Shown piece after piece: positions 1 to 9,325 of a stretch of 20,971 nucleotides of DNA (its first letter is position 1; each line of letters starts with the position of its first letter). The stretch is taken from the NCBI GenBank assembly GCA_003427395.1, contig BFEA01000055.1:3064669-3085639 (forward strand), read 5' to 3'. The DNA comes from Chara braunii (taxonomy: Eukaryota; Streptophyta; Charophyceae; Charales; Characeae). Both the position numbers and the translations under genes were made by a program. The notes under the pieces were generated by a model. The model did not search any database. It worked only from the letters and a program-made list of their open reading frames with translations, and had not been told where the DNA came from.

Positions 1-9
1 AAAACTCCA

Positions 10-110
10 CCCCGAGTTTCAACTGCATTTAAAACTCGGGGCCTGACTAAACTGCTAAAACGAAGTTTGAGATGCAATTAAAAATTGTAACCTTGACTGC
101 ACCATAGTTA
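10..110. repeat. Two units of a ~48-bp direct repeat at the window edge, one with a 10-bp hairpin
   Basis: The block starting at about 12 (CGAGTTTCAACTGCATTTAAAA) recurs in diverged form at about 61, followed by a related CTTGACTGC/CCTGACTAAACTGC segment, which gives a period near 48 bp. The first unit also contains a perfect inverted repeat, CCCCGAGTTT at 10-19 and AAACTCGGGG at 32-41, with a 12-base loop. The array is cut by the window start, so its real length is unknown. It lies inside or beside the left part of the hAT-like copy that ends at 674. Confidence 0.45.
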
Positions 111-120
111 TTTCTTGAAA

Positions 121-192
121 TAAAAATAAAAAATAAAAAATAAAACTAATAATTAAAATAAAAATAAATAAAAAAAGAATTAAAATTAGTGA
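121..192. repeat. A-rich low-complexity tract
   Basis: The tract is made of repeated AAAAT, AAATAA and similar words with almost no G or C. It looks like slippage-derived sequence or an old poly(A) tail. No gene signal is visible in it. Confidence 0.7.
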
Positions 193-194
193 GT

Positions 195-674
195 GCGCTT
201 ACGCATTTTTTCACTTTTTACTTTTGGTTTTCACTTTCGTTCGGGGTCTAAATAATTTTATTATTTTTTGAAACTTTCTTAGTGGGTTTTGTATTATATG
301 AAGTATACATTTGCAAATTTTTAGGGCATTTCGCTATGCTAATAAAAAATGAAAAATCGCGAAAGATGGCGGTGTCGAAAACATGCTCTCGCACTTACTA
401 AATTTAATTCTCTTTTTATTTTTATGTATTTTTATTATTAGTATTTTTTTCTGTATTTTATTTTTATTTCAAATTTGGTAAGGAATTCGGATGTAATGCT
501 CAGGCAAATCTTGTTTAATCTTTTTTTGCCCATAACATGTTTTTTTTTCAGATTTTTTTGCTGATTGTTTTTTTTTTTTTTTTTTTTTTTTTTGGTCTGC
601 GTTCGGCCCGAACGGTCGAACGCATCCTCAAGGGGTCCTATGCGTTCGGCTTATCCCGAACGCCGGTTACCCTA
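195..674. mobile_element. Right part of a hAT-like non-autonomous element (copy 1)
   Basis: Positions about 200-560 align with about 3840-4200 in the complete copy. Shared landmarks are GAAAAATCG(C/T)(G/C)AAAGATGGC, CAAATTTGGTAA and TTCGGATGTAA, in the same order and spacing. After a poly(T) run, 598-674 matches the CpG-rich end of the other copy (GTTCGGCTTATCCCGAACGCC). It ends in ACCCTA at 674, the counterpart of ACAACCCTA at 4611. By the spacing in copy 2, the left end would fall about 90 bp before the window, so the left terminal repeat and target duplication cannot be checked. There is no transposase frame. The identity rests on copy 2. Confidence 0.6.
570..593. repeat. Poly(T) tract inside hAT-like copy 1
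   Basis: A T homopolymer of more than 20 bases lies directly before the CpG-rich GTTCGG segment. The equivalent place in copy 2 (about 4488-4513) also carries poly(T), so the tract belongs to the element and is not an insertion tail. Confidence 0.8.
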
Positions 675-1451
675 ACCATAATATTATTCTATATCTTCAT
701 GAAGATTTTCATCTGGATTTTTTGAAAATGTTATCGTTTTGTCAATTAAATCTTAAATTTTTAGTTATGTATTTATGTATTTTATTATTAAGTTTTAGTT
801 CATTACATACAACAAACTGATTCTTGTAAACCTTCGAAGCTCAATAATTTTTGTAATATATATAATATATCTCTTTTGATTTTTTCGTAATTAATATTTT
901 AAATATTGTAAAATTTTAGAAAGGTTTTGTTTTTGCGATTGTCTTTAACATTTTATATTTGATTATAAATGTATTATTTTTATTATTCAAAAAAAAAAAT
1001 TTATTACATTTTCGAAGTTTTTTCTTAGCGAATTTGCTTCTTATTTGAAGTGTTTTTTTTTGCTAAAAGTTTTTATTTTTATAACCAACGTTAAATTGAA
1101 GAATAATTTATATAATGTATTTTGTTTTTCGGTTGATAGTTATTATTTCTTTTTTTCCCTTTTTCCGTTCCTCTTTCTGTTGCTTAGCGTTTTTTTTCAT
1201 TCGATTATGACGTTGATGCTTCTAATCGTTTTGTCGACGAGCTATTTATCAATTTATTTTTCGTCTTAATCGTTGTTCTTGATGCTTGACATCTACATCA
1301 ATCTTCTGCTCTGTTGGAAGTTTGTTGTTTCACAATAAACAATTATTTAAAAACTTTATCAGAAATAAGTATAAAAATATTTAAAAAAACTATATTTGTA
1401 AGAAGAAGAACAAATAGGAAAGTAAAAAAGAAAAAGAAGGAGAAAAAGTTG

Positions 1452-1487
<36 letters not shown>

Positions 1488-1780
1488 AAAAAAAATAAAA
1501 TTATAATATTATTAAAAATTAAAAAAAAAAAAAAAAAAAAAAAGAATGAAAAACTTGATAAGAACTGATAGGCTTAGCTCATTTGGTACTTTTAAACTAT
1601 AGAAACATACACTCGATTTTAAATTGATGACTTACAAATTGATGATTTACATAGAATTATTGTAATTATATGGCGATAGATAGTTGGATGATAGTATTTT
1701 AAGAATGTTACGGTTGTAACATCGAGAAATGAATTGCAAAAAAAAACAATTAAGTATGAACGAAATTAATAATTTCATGA
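675..1780. other. A/T-rich intergenic stretch without recognisable genes
   Basis: The sequence is strongly A/T-rich with long T-rich then A-rich runs. The open frames here, for example 1045-1269 and 1314-1568 on the plus strand, translate to F/L/S-rich or lysine-homopolymer peptides, as expected of low-complexity DNA. I see no splice-like, tRNA-like or conserved motif that stands out. Confidence 0.6.
1424..1552. repeat. Poly(A) and A-rich microsatellite
   Basis: Two long A homopolymers (about 1452-1485 and about 1520-1542) are separated by AAAAATAAAAT-type words, with A/G-rich shoulders. A retroposon tail is possible, but no element body could be recognised to the left. Confidence 0.8.
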
Positions 1781-1781
1781 T

Positions 1782-1850
1782 GACAATTTTACCAGGCTAC
1801 CAGAGTGGCCCGAGACCACTTGCCAGGCCGGACAAAATATATTTTACTTT
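1782..1850 (+). mobile_element. MITE-like terminal fragment (CYAGGCTACCAG family)
   Basis: CCAGGCTACCAGAGTGG followed by a CACTTGCC and GGCCGGACAAAA segment matches the reverse complement of 4405-4450, the right end of the 251-bp nested element. A small hairpin GTGG-(CCCGAGA)-CCAC with a 7-base loop is kept in the other copy as GTGG/TCAC. No opposite end was found nearby, so this is a fragment or a much-diverged copy. Confidence 0.5.
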
Positions 1851-2980
1851 TTTTTATTTTAAATTTGACAACGTAATGAAATGCATCATTGTCGTCAAAC
1901 ATCTGTCGTAAGCTGGTGAGAGTGCGACAAACACTTGTGGCCTAGCCAGGCAATGCAGACACGTTGCTGCAATGCTTCGCAAATGTCTGCATGTGCGTTA
2001 GCGGTCTTACTATCCGGGTTGCAGGGCGCGAGTACAGAGATGTGAGATCGTGGTAGGCAAGGAGAGTGAGCAAGTGAGTTAGTCAAAAGGGGGGATGTTG
2101 TTTGCAACCAATCGAGTGAGTGGATGCAGTATACTATGTTGAATTATGTGGTCTGCTCGCGCTTCGGCAACAACCTTGGTAGGGGAAAAGGAAAGAAAGT
2201 GAGATAAATAAAGTGTCGGTGTGGGAGCTCTGACCAAGTTTCAATCAAGCCGACTAGTGTTAGGATAAGTGAGGTTATCCCCATTGCCTCATATATACCC
2301 CTGTATCGGGCTGTATATGCTACCCCATATTACTATGCATGCATTTTTGTCTGACTATATGAAAGTTTTTGTTCTTGATCTAAATATGAGTTATAAAAAT
2401 GTTATGCACGTATGAGCAATGGTTGAAATTATTTTGTCTTTCTTTTAGTGCAACTGCATGATGTATTGCAAGTCTCATGTGTGCTGGTTTCACTGTTTGA
2501 TGGTTGGTTGATATGAATTGTCTATTTTTTGAAAACACATGGTGAGAACATGAAGCTCTTGTACAGGCTGTCTCACCGTGTACGTGTTTGTTTTGGGGTA
2601 GATAAAGCAGCGGGGATGTGGACTCCGTGAAGTTTTGCCCTGCTCGATAGGATTCCTAACATTGATAAGGGTTGGGATCATGATGATATCAACGAACATC
2701 ATAAAGAACGTTGGATTCTGTATATCTACGCATACTTGAGATTCTTGTTTTAACTAACTTTGAATGTCATGAATGTAACATTGCCAGAACATCATAACTA
2801 ATACTCATCTTTTTAAACTAATGCAAATCAAAGGTTAGTTGCATGTCTTATAATAAATAAGTAATGAGGTGAGAGTTCCTTTATAAACTTCCTTATTAGG
2901 TATTTCATAGAGTCATTGGGACGTGGCCCCATGTTGTCTACTCGTTGGACTATAAGATTTTCGATTGATCTAATACGGAG
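1851..2980. other. Unique-looking intergenic sequence, one 36-nt hairpin
   Basis: Mixed composition with no recognisable protein. Open frames on the minus strand at 1895-2107 and 2490-2702 match no family I know. The one local structure is an inverted repeat, GCAGACA near 1953 and TGTCTGC near 1984, with an inner TTGC/GCAA pairing. A purine-rich tract with AAATAAA-type words occurs at 2180-2215. Nothing else stands out. Confidence 0.5.
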
Positions 2981-3340
2981 GGGAGATGATGATAGGAGGA
3001 GCAAAGTCCAGTGAGGTCTGCCCTATCGCCGACAAATCTTGACAAAAGGAGATGGTAGGAGGAGTAGATCTCGTGAGACCGACCCTATTACCAAATGACG
3101 ACGCTCAAATGAAAGGTGGTGATAAGAGGGAAAAACCCCCGTGTGATCTGTCTTATTACTTAACTGTCGCAAAAAAAAAAGAAGACGGTACCGGTGAGGA
3201 TCTCGTATGATCTACCCTACTACGACAACTCTTATGAAAACCCCACAAAAGACTAACTTACTAACAATATCTATTTTTTTATTCTACTGACGTGGAGGAA
3301 GAATGAATGTGACCTCGTGCGGTCTGTCTTGCTATTTTGA
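2981..3340. repeat. Degenerate tandem array, 62-68 bp units
   Basis: Four consecutive units and one displaced unit share a GA-rich start (GGAGATGGTAGGAGGAG type) followed by a TCTCGTG/GATCTGCCCTATTAC type segment. The aligned GRTCTG positions are 3015, 3077 (as GACCGA), 3145, 3209 and 3321, so spacings are 62, 68, 64 and 112. Units differ at many positions, showing an old array. In two units the central segment can pair with itself with different bases: GATC-TCGTAT-GATC and GACC-TCGTGC-GGTC. Confidence 0.7.
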
Positions 3341-3539
3341 CCTCTTGATTGGTGTTTATCTTACGATTCTTTTCCCAAATAAGATTGGTAATATTCTGCA
3401 TGTGCATGTCTTTAACAGAGAATCATATGATGAGGCAGAAAGTACTCACGATTTTAGCTTATACTTTCTACTTTTAGGTGACTATCTCTAGAGAGTGGTC
3501 TGAAAAAAATTAAACAGGCTATCTAAAGGGAAAAATGTC

Positions 3540-3547
3540 GATGTAGA
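3540..3547. repeat. Left target-site duplication of hAT-like copy 2
   Basis: GATGTAGA lies directly before the CAGGGTTGTC terminus and matches GATGTAGT after the right terminus at seven of eight positions. Eight-base duplications are the rule for hAT transposons. Confidence 0.65.
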
Positions 3548-3573
3548 CAGGGTTGTCAGGCCGAACGTACGAA

Positions 3574-3630
3574 GGCCCCTAAGCTGACCCTCGAACGTTC
3601 GGGCATTCGGGTGGGCCCCTAAGCTGACCC
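3574..3630. repeat. Subterminal direct repeat of the hAT-like element
   Basis: GGCCCCTAAGCTGACCC occurs exactly at 3574-3590 and 3614-3630, a period of 40 bp, within the CpG-rich left end. Repeats close to the ends are commonly transposase binding sites in hAT elements. That role is inferred here. Confidence 0.7.
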
Positions 3631-4199
3631 CCATACGGAGCCCGAACCTGAAGGGGTTCGGACCCCGCAAAAAAATATTTTGGTAGCTTAATATTATTAT
3701 TTTTTTTTTAATTTATTTTTGTGATTTCTCTGTGATGTAAGGTATCTCTCTCTTAACTTTGAAGTCATTTTGTTCAGCCACAAACACATGAAAAATCATC
3801 AAAGATGGCGGTGTCAAAACTTGTTTGCATTCACTAATTTGATTTTTTTTTTTTTTCACTTTTTATTTTTCCTTTCTTTCGAGGCATGAAAAAAAATATT
3901 ATTTTTTTCAAACTTTATTTGTAGATTTTTTATTATGTAAGATACTCATATGTATATTTTTTTATGGCATTCGTCACATCCAAACAAAAACGAAAAATCG
4001 TCAAAGATGGCTGTATAAAAAACTTTCTCGCCCACTCAATAATTTCATTCTCGTTTTTTGTTTTTTAATTTTCATTAGTATTATTTATTTTAAGTACTTG
4101 TTTTGTATTTCAAATTTGGTAAAGATTTCGGATGTAACGTTGATGCAAATATTGTTTAGTTTTTTATTTTTCATAACATATATTTTTTTTAGATTTTTT

Positions 4200-4450
4200 C
4201 TCGACTACTAGCCGGATCGCTCGGGTCCCGGGTGGGCAGCCCGTGCAAGGATCAGGGAAGGTCCTAGCCAAAACAAAAGAAAGCAAAATCCAAAAAATTA
4301 AAACTAAACTGAACAACTTTTGCCTCAGGTTCACATCAAAATTTTGCACCAAATTTAGAAAAAATATATATATATATTATTATTTTTTTATTTTTTAATT
4401 GTTTTTTGCCCGGCCGAGCAAGTGATCCCAAACCACTCTGGTAGCCTAGG
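4200..4450. mobile_element. 251-bp MITE-like element nested in the hAT-like copy
   Basis: The insertion is flanked by ATTTTTT at 4193-4199 and 4451-4457, and hAT-like copy 1 lacks it at the equivalent place, so it is a true insertion. The left end is CTCGACTACTAG. The right end read inward is C(C)TAGGCTACCAG, agreeing at about nine of twelve bases, which suggests short terminal inverted repeats. Inside, GTGCAAGGATCAGGGAAGGT near 4245 recurs near 7786, and the right end recurs near 1782. There is no coding capacity. The superfamily is not clear, and because the flanking repeat is mostly T its exact length is uncertain. Confidence 0.65.
4363..4380. repeat. TA dinucleotide microsatellite
   Basis: A short run of TA repeats continues into TTATTATT within the nested element. 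Confidence 0.8.
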
Positions 4451-4461
4451 ATTTTTTGGAT

Positions 4462-4513
4462 TTATTTTATTTATTTATTTATTTATTTTTAAATTTTTTT
4501 TTTTTTTTTTTTT
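4462..4513. repeat. TTTA microsatellite followed by poly(T)
   Basis: About five to six TTTA units are followed by a long T run. It sits in the hAT-like element at the point where copy 1 also has poly(T). Confidence 0.8.
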
Positions 4514-4611
4514 CGCGTTTGGTTAAACAGCCGAACGCGTTGAGAAGGGGTGCCGAACGTTCGGGCGTTCGGGTTCGGGTGTTCGGCTCGTCCCGAACGC
4601 CGACAACCCTA

Positions 4612-4619
4612 GATGTAGT
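4612..4619. repeat. Right target-site duplication of hAT-like copy 2
   Basis: GATGTAGT follows the terminal CCCTA and is the partner of GATGTAGA at 3540-3547, with one mismatch in eight bases. Confidence 0.65.
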
Positions 4620-5605
4620 ATTATTCTGAAGTAAAATGAAGTTCACTATATTGAACTTCAGATAGGGTCATGTCAATAGCAAGGGGTGTTAAGACATTGT
4701 GGACCTGTGTGTGATTGCAAACCACCTCGACTTTCAAGAGGATTCATTAAGGGTCTATACAAGATTACATGTTGTTGCCTTACGGTAACAGGTTGGTTCG
4801 CCAACTCCACCCTCACTCGCCCTCGACACCCACACTTTGCATCAACCTCTGCACCAAATGACATTTATGATTTTCGGGTCATTGTCTAACGAGTCTGTGT
4901 TTGGTAAAAAACCGCATTGAATGACTAAAGTGAGATATAGTTGAATGACTAAGTCGAAAAGAGGATGTTTTGCTGAAAGGTTGAAAGTGTAATGTGGGGA
5001 AAGTGAATAAAAAGTTAACTCCGTCAGAATTGTGTAATGTGATTGACTCTTGTTTGCAGGTTAGTAAAATGACCAGCCACGCTATTCACTGCAACCCGTT
5101 GAGAAACTTACCTTATTTCTTGCCTTCATCCAAATGTGTCATTAACGCGTGATTTTATACATTTGGTTTGAGTACCCAACCTTGCGCTTCTCCCTGCTGT
5201 TAAGCATATTATGATTATTGCTAAGGCGACAAACCTTATTCATTTCATGCTCGTTTCATCTACACATGTTTGAAAGGTCGATAACCTATGTTTTCCCTGA
5301 TGAATTCAGACTGTTTATGTAAATGTCTTAACTGTACATGACATCTCCTTGCCTAATTACTCAGTCTTATTTCAGTTTGTATGTATGCATGATATGATAA
5401 AGGGTTTCATTGAGATATGTTGAATAAACTTAATCGCTAGGTAGGATGGGTATATGTCTTACGCGCAGCCCCTGATGATTCAAGCGTCGATGGGATCATA
5501 CTCTGGAAAAGAGCTAGGTTGTGAGTCATACATATTGAAACTATTTATAAACACAGCATGGTATGAGCGAACGTTCGTCAGTTAAGTTTACCTGATTTGT
5601 AAGTT
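4620..5605. other. Intergenic sequence without recognisable features
   Basis: Composition is near average for the window. Overlapping frames are open on both strands at about 4673-4889. Their peptides match no family I know, and the two-strand openness argues against reading either as a gene. I see no repeats, RNA motifs or element ends here. Confidence 0.5.
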
Positions 5606-5609
5606 GGTC

Positions 5610-5985
5610 TGGGAGATCAGCGCCCCGATGCCCGACCCGTATACGGGTCAGTCTTAGGCGTTCAACCACGCTTATACCTATGTTACGGTGATCGAGCAAA
5701 CACTCTCGGTTGAATTACCGTTACGATTGCAAGTAAAATTTTTCCCGTGTGAGTCAGTAGCTCAACAAGGATACGCCTACCTAAGGATGGTGACAACTCC
5801 TTAGGTAAAGGTGAGTTGTACCTCGCGGGGTCTCTGTCATGTCAGAAGGAGCTGCGAGAGGTATAGTTGGGATGCACGGTCGGAGTGATATTTTGCTAAA
5901 GCGAATTAAAATTCTTGCGTGATGTGACAATGAGGTCCAACACCAAAATACTTTACGTCTGGGAGTGGGACCGCCGCGCCCGACA
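5610..5985 (+). repeat. Dispersed repeat R, copy A
   Basis: This segment aligns with the reverse complement of about 14430-14790 over some 350 bp. Shared blocks in order are CCTATG(T/C)TAC, C(T/C)CTCG, (A)CGATTGCA, TAGCTCA with GGATACGCC, GGTGACAACTCC, GT(T/C)GTACCTC, GCGAGAGGTAT, CGG(T/C)CGGAG and GCGTGA(T/C)G(T/C)G. Many differences are C/T or G/A, as expected from decay at methylated CpG. A 16-bp perfect palindrome, GACCCGTATACGGGTC (5634-5649), stands where copies B and C have different hairpins. ACAACTC and GAGTTGT inside the repeat can also pair. TAGCTCANNNNGG resembles a tRNA A box, but homology runs well upstream of it, so a plain tRNA-derived SINE is only one option. Confidence 0.6.
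5634..5649. repeat. 16-bp perfect palindrome in repeat R
   Basis: GACCCGTATACGGGTC equals its own reverse complement. CGCC at 5621-5624 and GGCG at 5657-5660 can form an outer stem around it. Confidence 0.85.
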
Positions 5986-6335
5986 CCGTGCCCCTCTGTC
6001 GGGCAACCTACCCTGTCGCGCGCCTCCAACAAAGATTTAAGTTCCCTAAAAAAACTTGGGATCGTTTGAGACTATCATATGTTCAATATACCTCTACCGG
6101 TACCCGTTCCAAATGTGCAGTATGCCTTGATAGCTCTCATCCCAAAGTCAGGGGAACGGTCGAAAATGTCATCGATGGCCAAAGGGGCATCCTAGAAAAT
6201 TGTACCCGTCTCTGATAGCGGTCTGCAGCAAAGTTTGAAGCCCATGTGGCACAACAGGTTAAGTCGGATGTTGAAGAGACACGCCTCAACTAATCGGACT
6301 TTCAGGGGCATATGAAAAAATTATCCCATGTATTA
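5986..6335. other. Short unique stretch between repeat R and the A/T-rich array
   Basis: Two open frames overlap its left part, a plus-strand one (5988-6215) and a minus-strand one (5781-6032). Neither peptide resembles a known family. No structure stands out. Confidence 0.4.
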
Positions 6336-6339
6336 ATCA

Positions 6340-7285
6340 AAATACATATCACAATCAATTATAGGTCATAAGTGAAGGTGAATTTCATTGACACAAAACA
6401 CATTAAATGATAATTTTTGACAATTTGTTCTACATCAAATGAAGTGAATAATCTTGTATACAAAAATTATATGAAACTGTAATATAAAATATGACAAATG
6501 ATTTGAAATGACCCTAAGAAGAGGTCATGTGAAATGACAACTTCTTGTATATAAATGTTATATGAAAATATGATAAAAATCCTAAGTGAAGGGTATAAGA
6601 AATGACGACTTTGAAGAGGTCATAGTTTCACGTAAGTGTATCATCTTCATAAATTTATTTCAATGGTGGTAAGTGAAGCTACATAAAAGGCATGAAACAA
6701 CCAATCATAGGTAAAACGACAATGTTAATTTCATTGACAAAACCTAGTGAAGGCTAAAGACCCTAAGTGAAGTTCATAAAAAATAAAGTCTTTGAAAAAT
6801 GACACATGATGATTTCAAATAACTGTAAGTTAAGATCATACAAAATTACATCTTCATGTATGAAAATGTTACGTAAAACTATGATAAAGACTCTAAGTGG
6901 ATACTATAAGAAATGACTATTCTGAAGGGCTTCACAAAATCATTTGAACAACTCTAAGTCAAAGGCGACAGACATATTATGAGAAGTTACGAGCCCAGTA
7001 TGTGATGAGTGCACCATATTTATAATTTTTTTTCAATGGTTCTAAATTAAAACCATATGAAATTATATTTTTTTTAAAGTCAACGAAAAAACCCTAAGTG
7101 AAGGTCGAAGTATAAATATCATTTGGAATATGACCCTTAAGTAAAGGTTTTAATTAATCGTAAGTCATAAGTAAACTTTAAATTTATTGATAAAATAATA
7201 TTTTAAAAAAATACACTTGTCAAAACTTACGAAAGTGACCTTGAAAATGCAATAAGAAATAACACATGTTACGTATTTAGACAAC
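6340..7285. repeat. Highly diverged A/T-rich tandem array, ~345-bp period
   Basis: The phrase AATTTCATTGACA(C)AAA, preceded by a TATAGGT(C)A type segment, occurs near 6357, 6701 and, weaker, 7154. Between these anchors, 6490-6630 and about 6806-6935 align over long runs, for example TATGAAAATGTTA followed by AAACTATGATAAAGACTCTAAGTG and then ATAAGAAATGAC. Short words such as CCTAAGTGAAGG and AAATGAC recur throughout. It is an old array with at least two full units and a broken third. There is no coding potential. Confidence 0.6.
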
Positions 7286-7725
7286 ACATCTTGACTAACA
7301 AATCAATGTCAACCAATTTGTGTCTTATTTAAATATGTTGCAGATCATTGTTTATTTGTTTATGAAAAACAAAAATTTAAAATTTCTGACGAAATGACTA
7401 CAAGTAAACAGTCGACATTAATGAACAACAATATGCAATAATCATCTTCTGATCAGAAATCAAACATCAAGCTATATGATATGGCGAAACAAAAAGATGA
7501 TTGAAAAACATTCTCGATTAATTTTTGTATAAAAAGATAAAAATACAATCCAGTTTTTAGATTAATAAAAAAAACAAGAGAACATACAATGCATTAATAC
7601 AAAAATCTTTACACTCATCCCTAGTTGCAGTGATTAAAAAAAAAAAAAAAAATAATAATAAGAATTATTTTTAAGATGTTAATTTTGATTTGTAGATGAC
7701 AACAATATCAAGGATTATATATAAA
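7286..7725. other. A/T-rich intergenic sequence
   Basis: Simple A/T-rich sequence with a poly(A) run at about 7636-7651 followed by AATAATAATAAG. Nothing else is recognisable. Confidence 0.6.
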
Positions 7726-7729
7726 ATAG

Positions 7730-7812
7730 CTAGGCTACCAGTCGGGCCGTCCTGGTCACCCTATTTTCCTGAACGGCCCCACCGTGCAAGGATCAGGGAA
7801 GGTCGTAGTAAA
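7730..7812 (+). mobile_element. MITE-like fragment (CTAGGCTACCAG family)
   Basis: It begins with CTAGGCTACCAG, the terminus of the nested element at 4450 read inward, and ends with GTGCAAGGATCAGGGAAGGT plus CGTAG, which matches the block near 4245-4272. In the nested element these two blocks belong to opposite ends, so this copy is internally deleted or of a related type. The opposite terminal repeat was not found downstream. Confidence 0.5.
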
Positions 7813-7814
7813 AA

Positions 7815-7990
7815 AAAATTGCGTGTGCCTAGGGCGCAACTACTCGGCCCTGGGCTTCAACTGTACAACACTGTAGGTGCAAATACCCTTACAAGGGTAT
7901 CCGCCCTGGTTTTTGCAAGCGCCAGAAAATGAGTTTGGTTTAAAATCTAACTATCCCTCGTGAGGCGCGACAGCGTCTGTAATTTACGTT
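7815..7990 (-). repeat. Dispersed repeat R, copy C (partial)
   Basis: The hairpin ATACCCTT-AC-AAGGGTAT (7883-7900) and its flanks AAATACC and TTTTGCA correspond to 14761-14797 in copy B. Further right, ACAGCGTCTGT near 7969 matches ACAGCGCCTGT near 14860, giving roughly 170 bp of patchy similarity. A second pairing, CTGG (7906-7909) with CCAG (7922-7925), stands where copy B has its CATGC/GCATG hairpin. The minus sign gives the orientation relative to copy A. Confidence 0.5.
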
Positions 7991-9325
7991 GACTAGATGG
8001 TTGGCTAGAGAAGGGAGTGGGCGTGCGTGAACTTTTTAAATTGTTGATGACCGAAGAACTCGCGTGATCGCCGACAAAATATTTTATTTCTGACTAAGCA
8101 GGGATTAAAAAGATTTTGTCTCTTGATTGATGCGCTTGCCTATAGTTTGTGCGTACTTGCGGAGGACAACATCAACAAAACAACGTAACCTTGAGAGCGT
8201 TTTGGTAGGTCTACGCGTCGCACAGTATCGGTTTATTTAGGTATCCGTCAAAGCTAGACCCAGCCTTGGGCCTATCGCTGTTGGTTACGGTGTAGGGCCC
8301 TCATCGGAGAGATTCGGGGATCGAGAACGAGCGGTGGCATCGAGGGAGTATCGGAGCGGAGAGAAGTCTAGGGGTTGAAGGCCCGGCGAGGCTATCCCCC
8401 TTGGTTTTGCCGTCAGAAGACGCGTCCGTCGTTCTCCAACATCAAATTTTCCCAAGTATCTTTTTATGTATCGTTGCATTATTATTGTTCTTACGTGTCG
8501 ACATTTCTTGACTTGACAGTGACGCCGGGTTTTGAGGGCTGTCACGACGGTCGAAGGCGTTAGGGCGCGCACGTTCTTTGGTTGACCTTCAGGTTCCTGC
8601 AGTGTTCGGGATGCTGGTAAAATTCCTCTATCGGATCCGCACTAAAGCACGGACCGTATGGGTCAACGTGCATGAGGGTGGCGGGGGTCGTCGCGGGTAT
8701 TCAGGCCACTGCCCGCCATCTGCTGTAAGGGGTTTGAGTGTGCACATGCCCGTTGGGGCTGCATGATGGCAATTTATGCCTGAGGCAGGGATAGAGGGCG
8801 CCAGATAGGCAGTTCACGGGTGAAGTCTTTCTCCATCTCGATCTTCGAAGTTCTGGTTTGAGTACTGGCTACCACCACCAAGACACACGTCGGGACCGAT
8901 ACAGCTAGGTCCACGCTTAGACAGGCAGCAGGCCCGCGCCCTCGACTCTGTTGCCGCTGTTAGTGTGTGGACTGCCGTTGGGGATCTGAAAAGGGGTAGG
9001 CACGGTCGGGTTTTCTGTGAAAGCACGCGGCAACACTGTGTGCGGATCGTTTGTCGGCTTTAGATACGTAGGGCGAAAGACTAAACGAACCACTTCGTCG
9101 CTGGCCCCGCTAGAAGCATCCCGCAGTATTGGTCGCACTGGTTGAACGCCCCGGGGTAGCACCGATCACTGACGGGCGGTGGGGTGGCTTTGAGGCGAGC
9201 AGTGGGGCCAGGTGCAGCGCTGCGAAGGCAGCAGGCATGCGAAAGTGGATTGAATCTAGCTCGGTTTCACGCCAGGTGCAGTTGGAGAGGAAGATGAAGA
9301 AAGTGACGGGTATGGCGGAAGGGAA
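7991..9325. other. GC- and CpG-rich region without identifiable gene
   Basis: From about 8200 the sequence turns GC-rich with many CG dinucleotides, unlike the depleted A/T-rich flanks. Frames are open on both strands at 8285-8572, 8814-9162 and 9129-9389. Their peptides are R/P/S/G-rich and unlike any family I recognise, so the openness is probably compositional. It could be a CpG island beside an unseen gene or unmethylated old repeat DNA. The sequence alone does not decide. Confidence 0.4.

Larger units (their letters stand above)
3548..4611. mobile_element. Complete non-autonomous hAT-like DNA transposon (copy 2, 1,064 bp)
   Basis: The left end reads CAGGGTTGTCAGGCCGAACG. The right end, read inward on the other strand, is TAGGGTTGTCGGCGTTCGGG. 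The first ten bases agree at nine positions, and the flanks give an 8-bp target duplication, GATGTAGA/GATGTAGT. The form YAGGG at the end plus an 8-bp duplication is typical of the hAT superfamily. Both ends carry CpG-rich subterminal repeats: (T)TCGGG(C/T)GTTCGG words on the right, and an exact 17-bp GGCCCCTAAGCTGACCC at 3574-3590 and 3614-3630 on the left. The interior is A/T-rich and has no transposase frame, so it would depend on an enzyme encoded elsewhere. A separate 251-bp element is nested at 4200-4450. Copy 1 at the window start is a relative without that insertion. Confidence 0.75.

Noticed and set aside
1314-1568. Lysine-rich open frame
   Set aside because: It is a translation of poly(A) and A-rich microsatellite, with no non-repetitive coding content.
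4673-4889. Overlapping 63- and 67-codon frames on opposite strands
   Set aside because: Neither can be preferred, and both lack recognisable motifs.
5830-5890. Group II intron domain V in repeat R (GAGCTGC followed by CACGGTC)
   Set aside because: The pairing fails at several positions, the other copy lacks the AGC triad in place, and no intron reverse transcriptase is nearby.
8285-8572. 95-codon minus-strand frame in the CpG-rich region
   Set aside because: A plus-strand frame is open over the same bases, no domain or start context is visible, and GC-rich DNA has few stops by composition.
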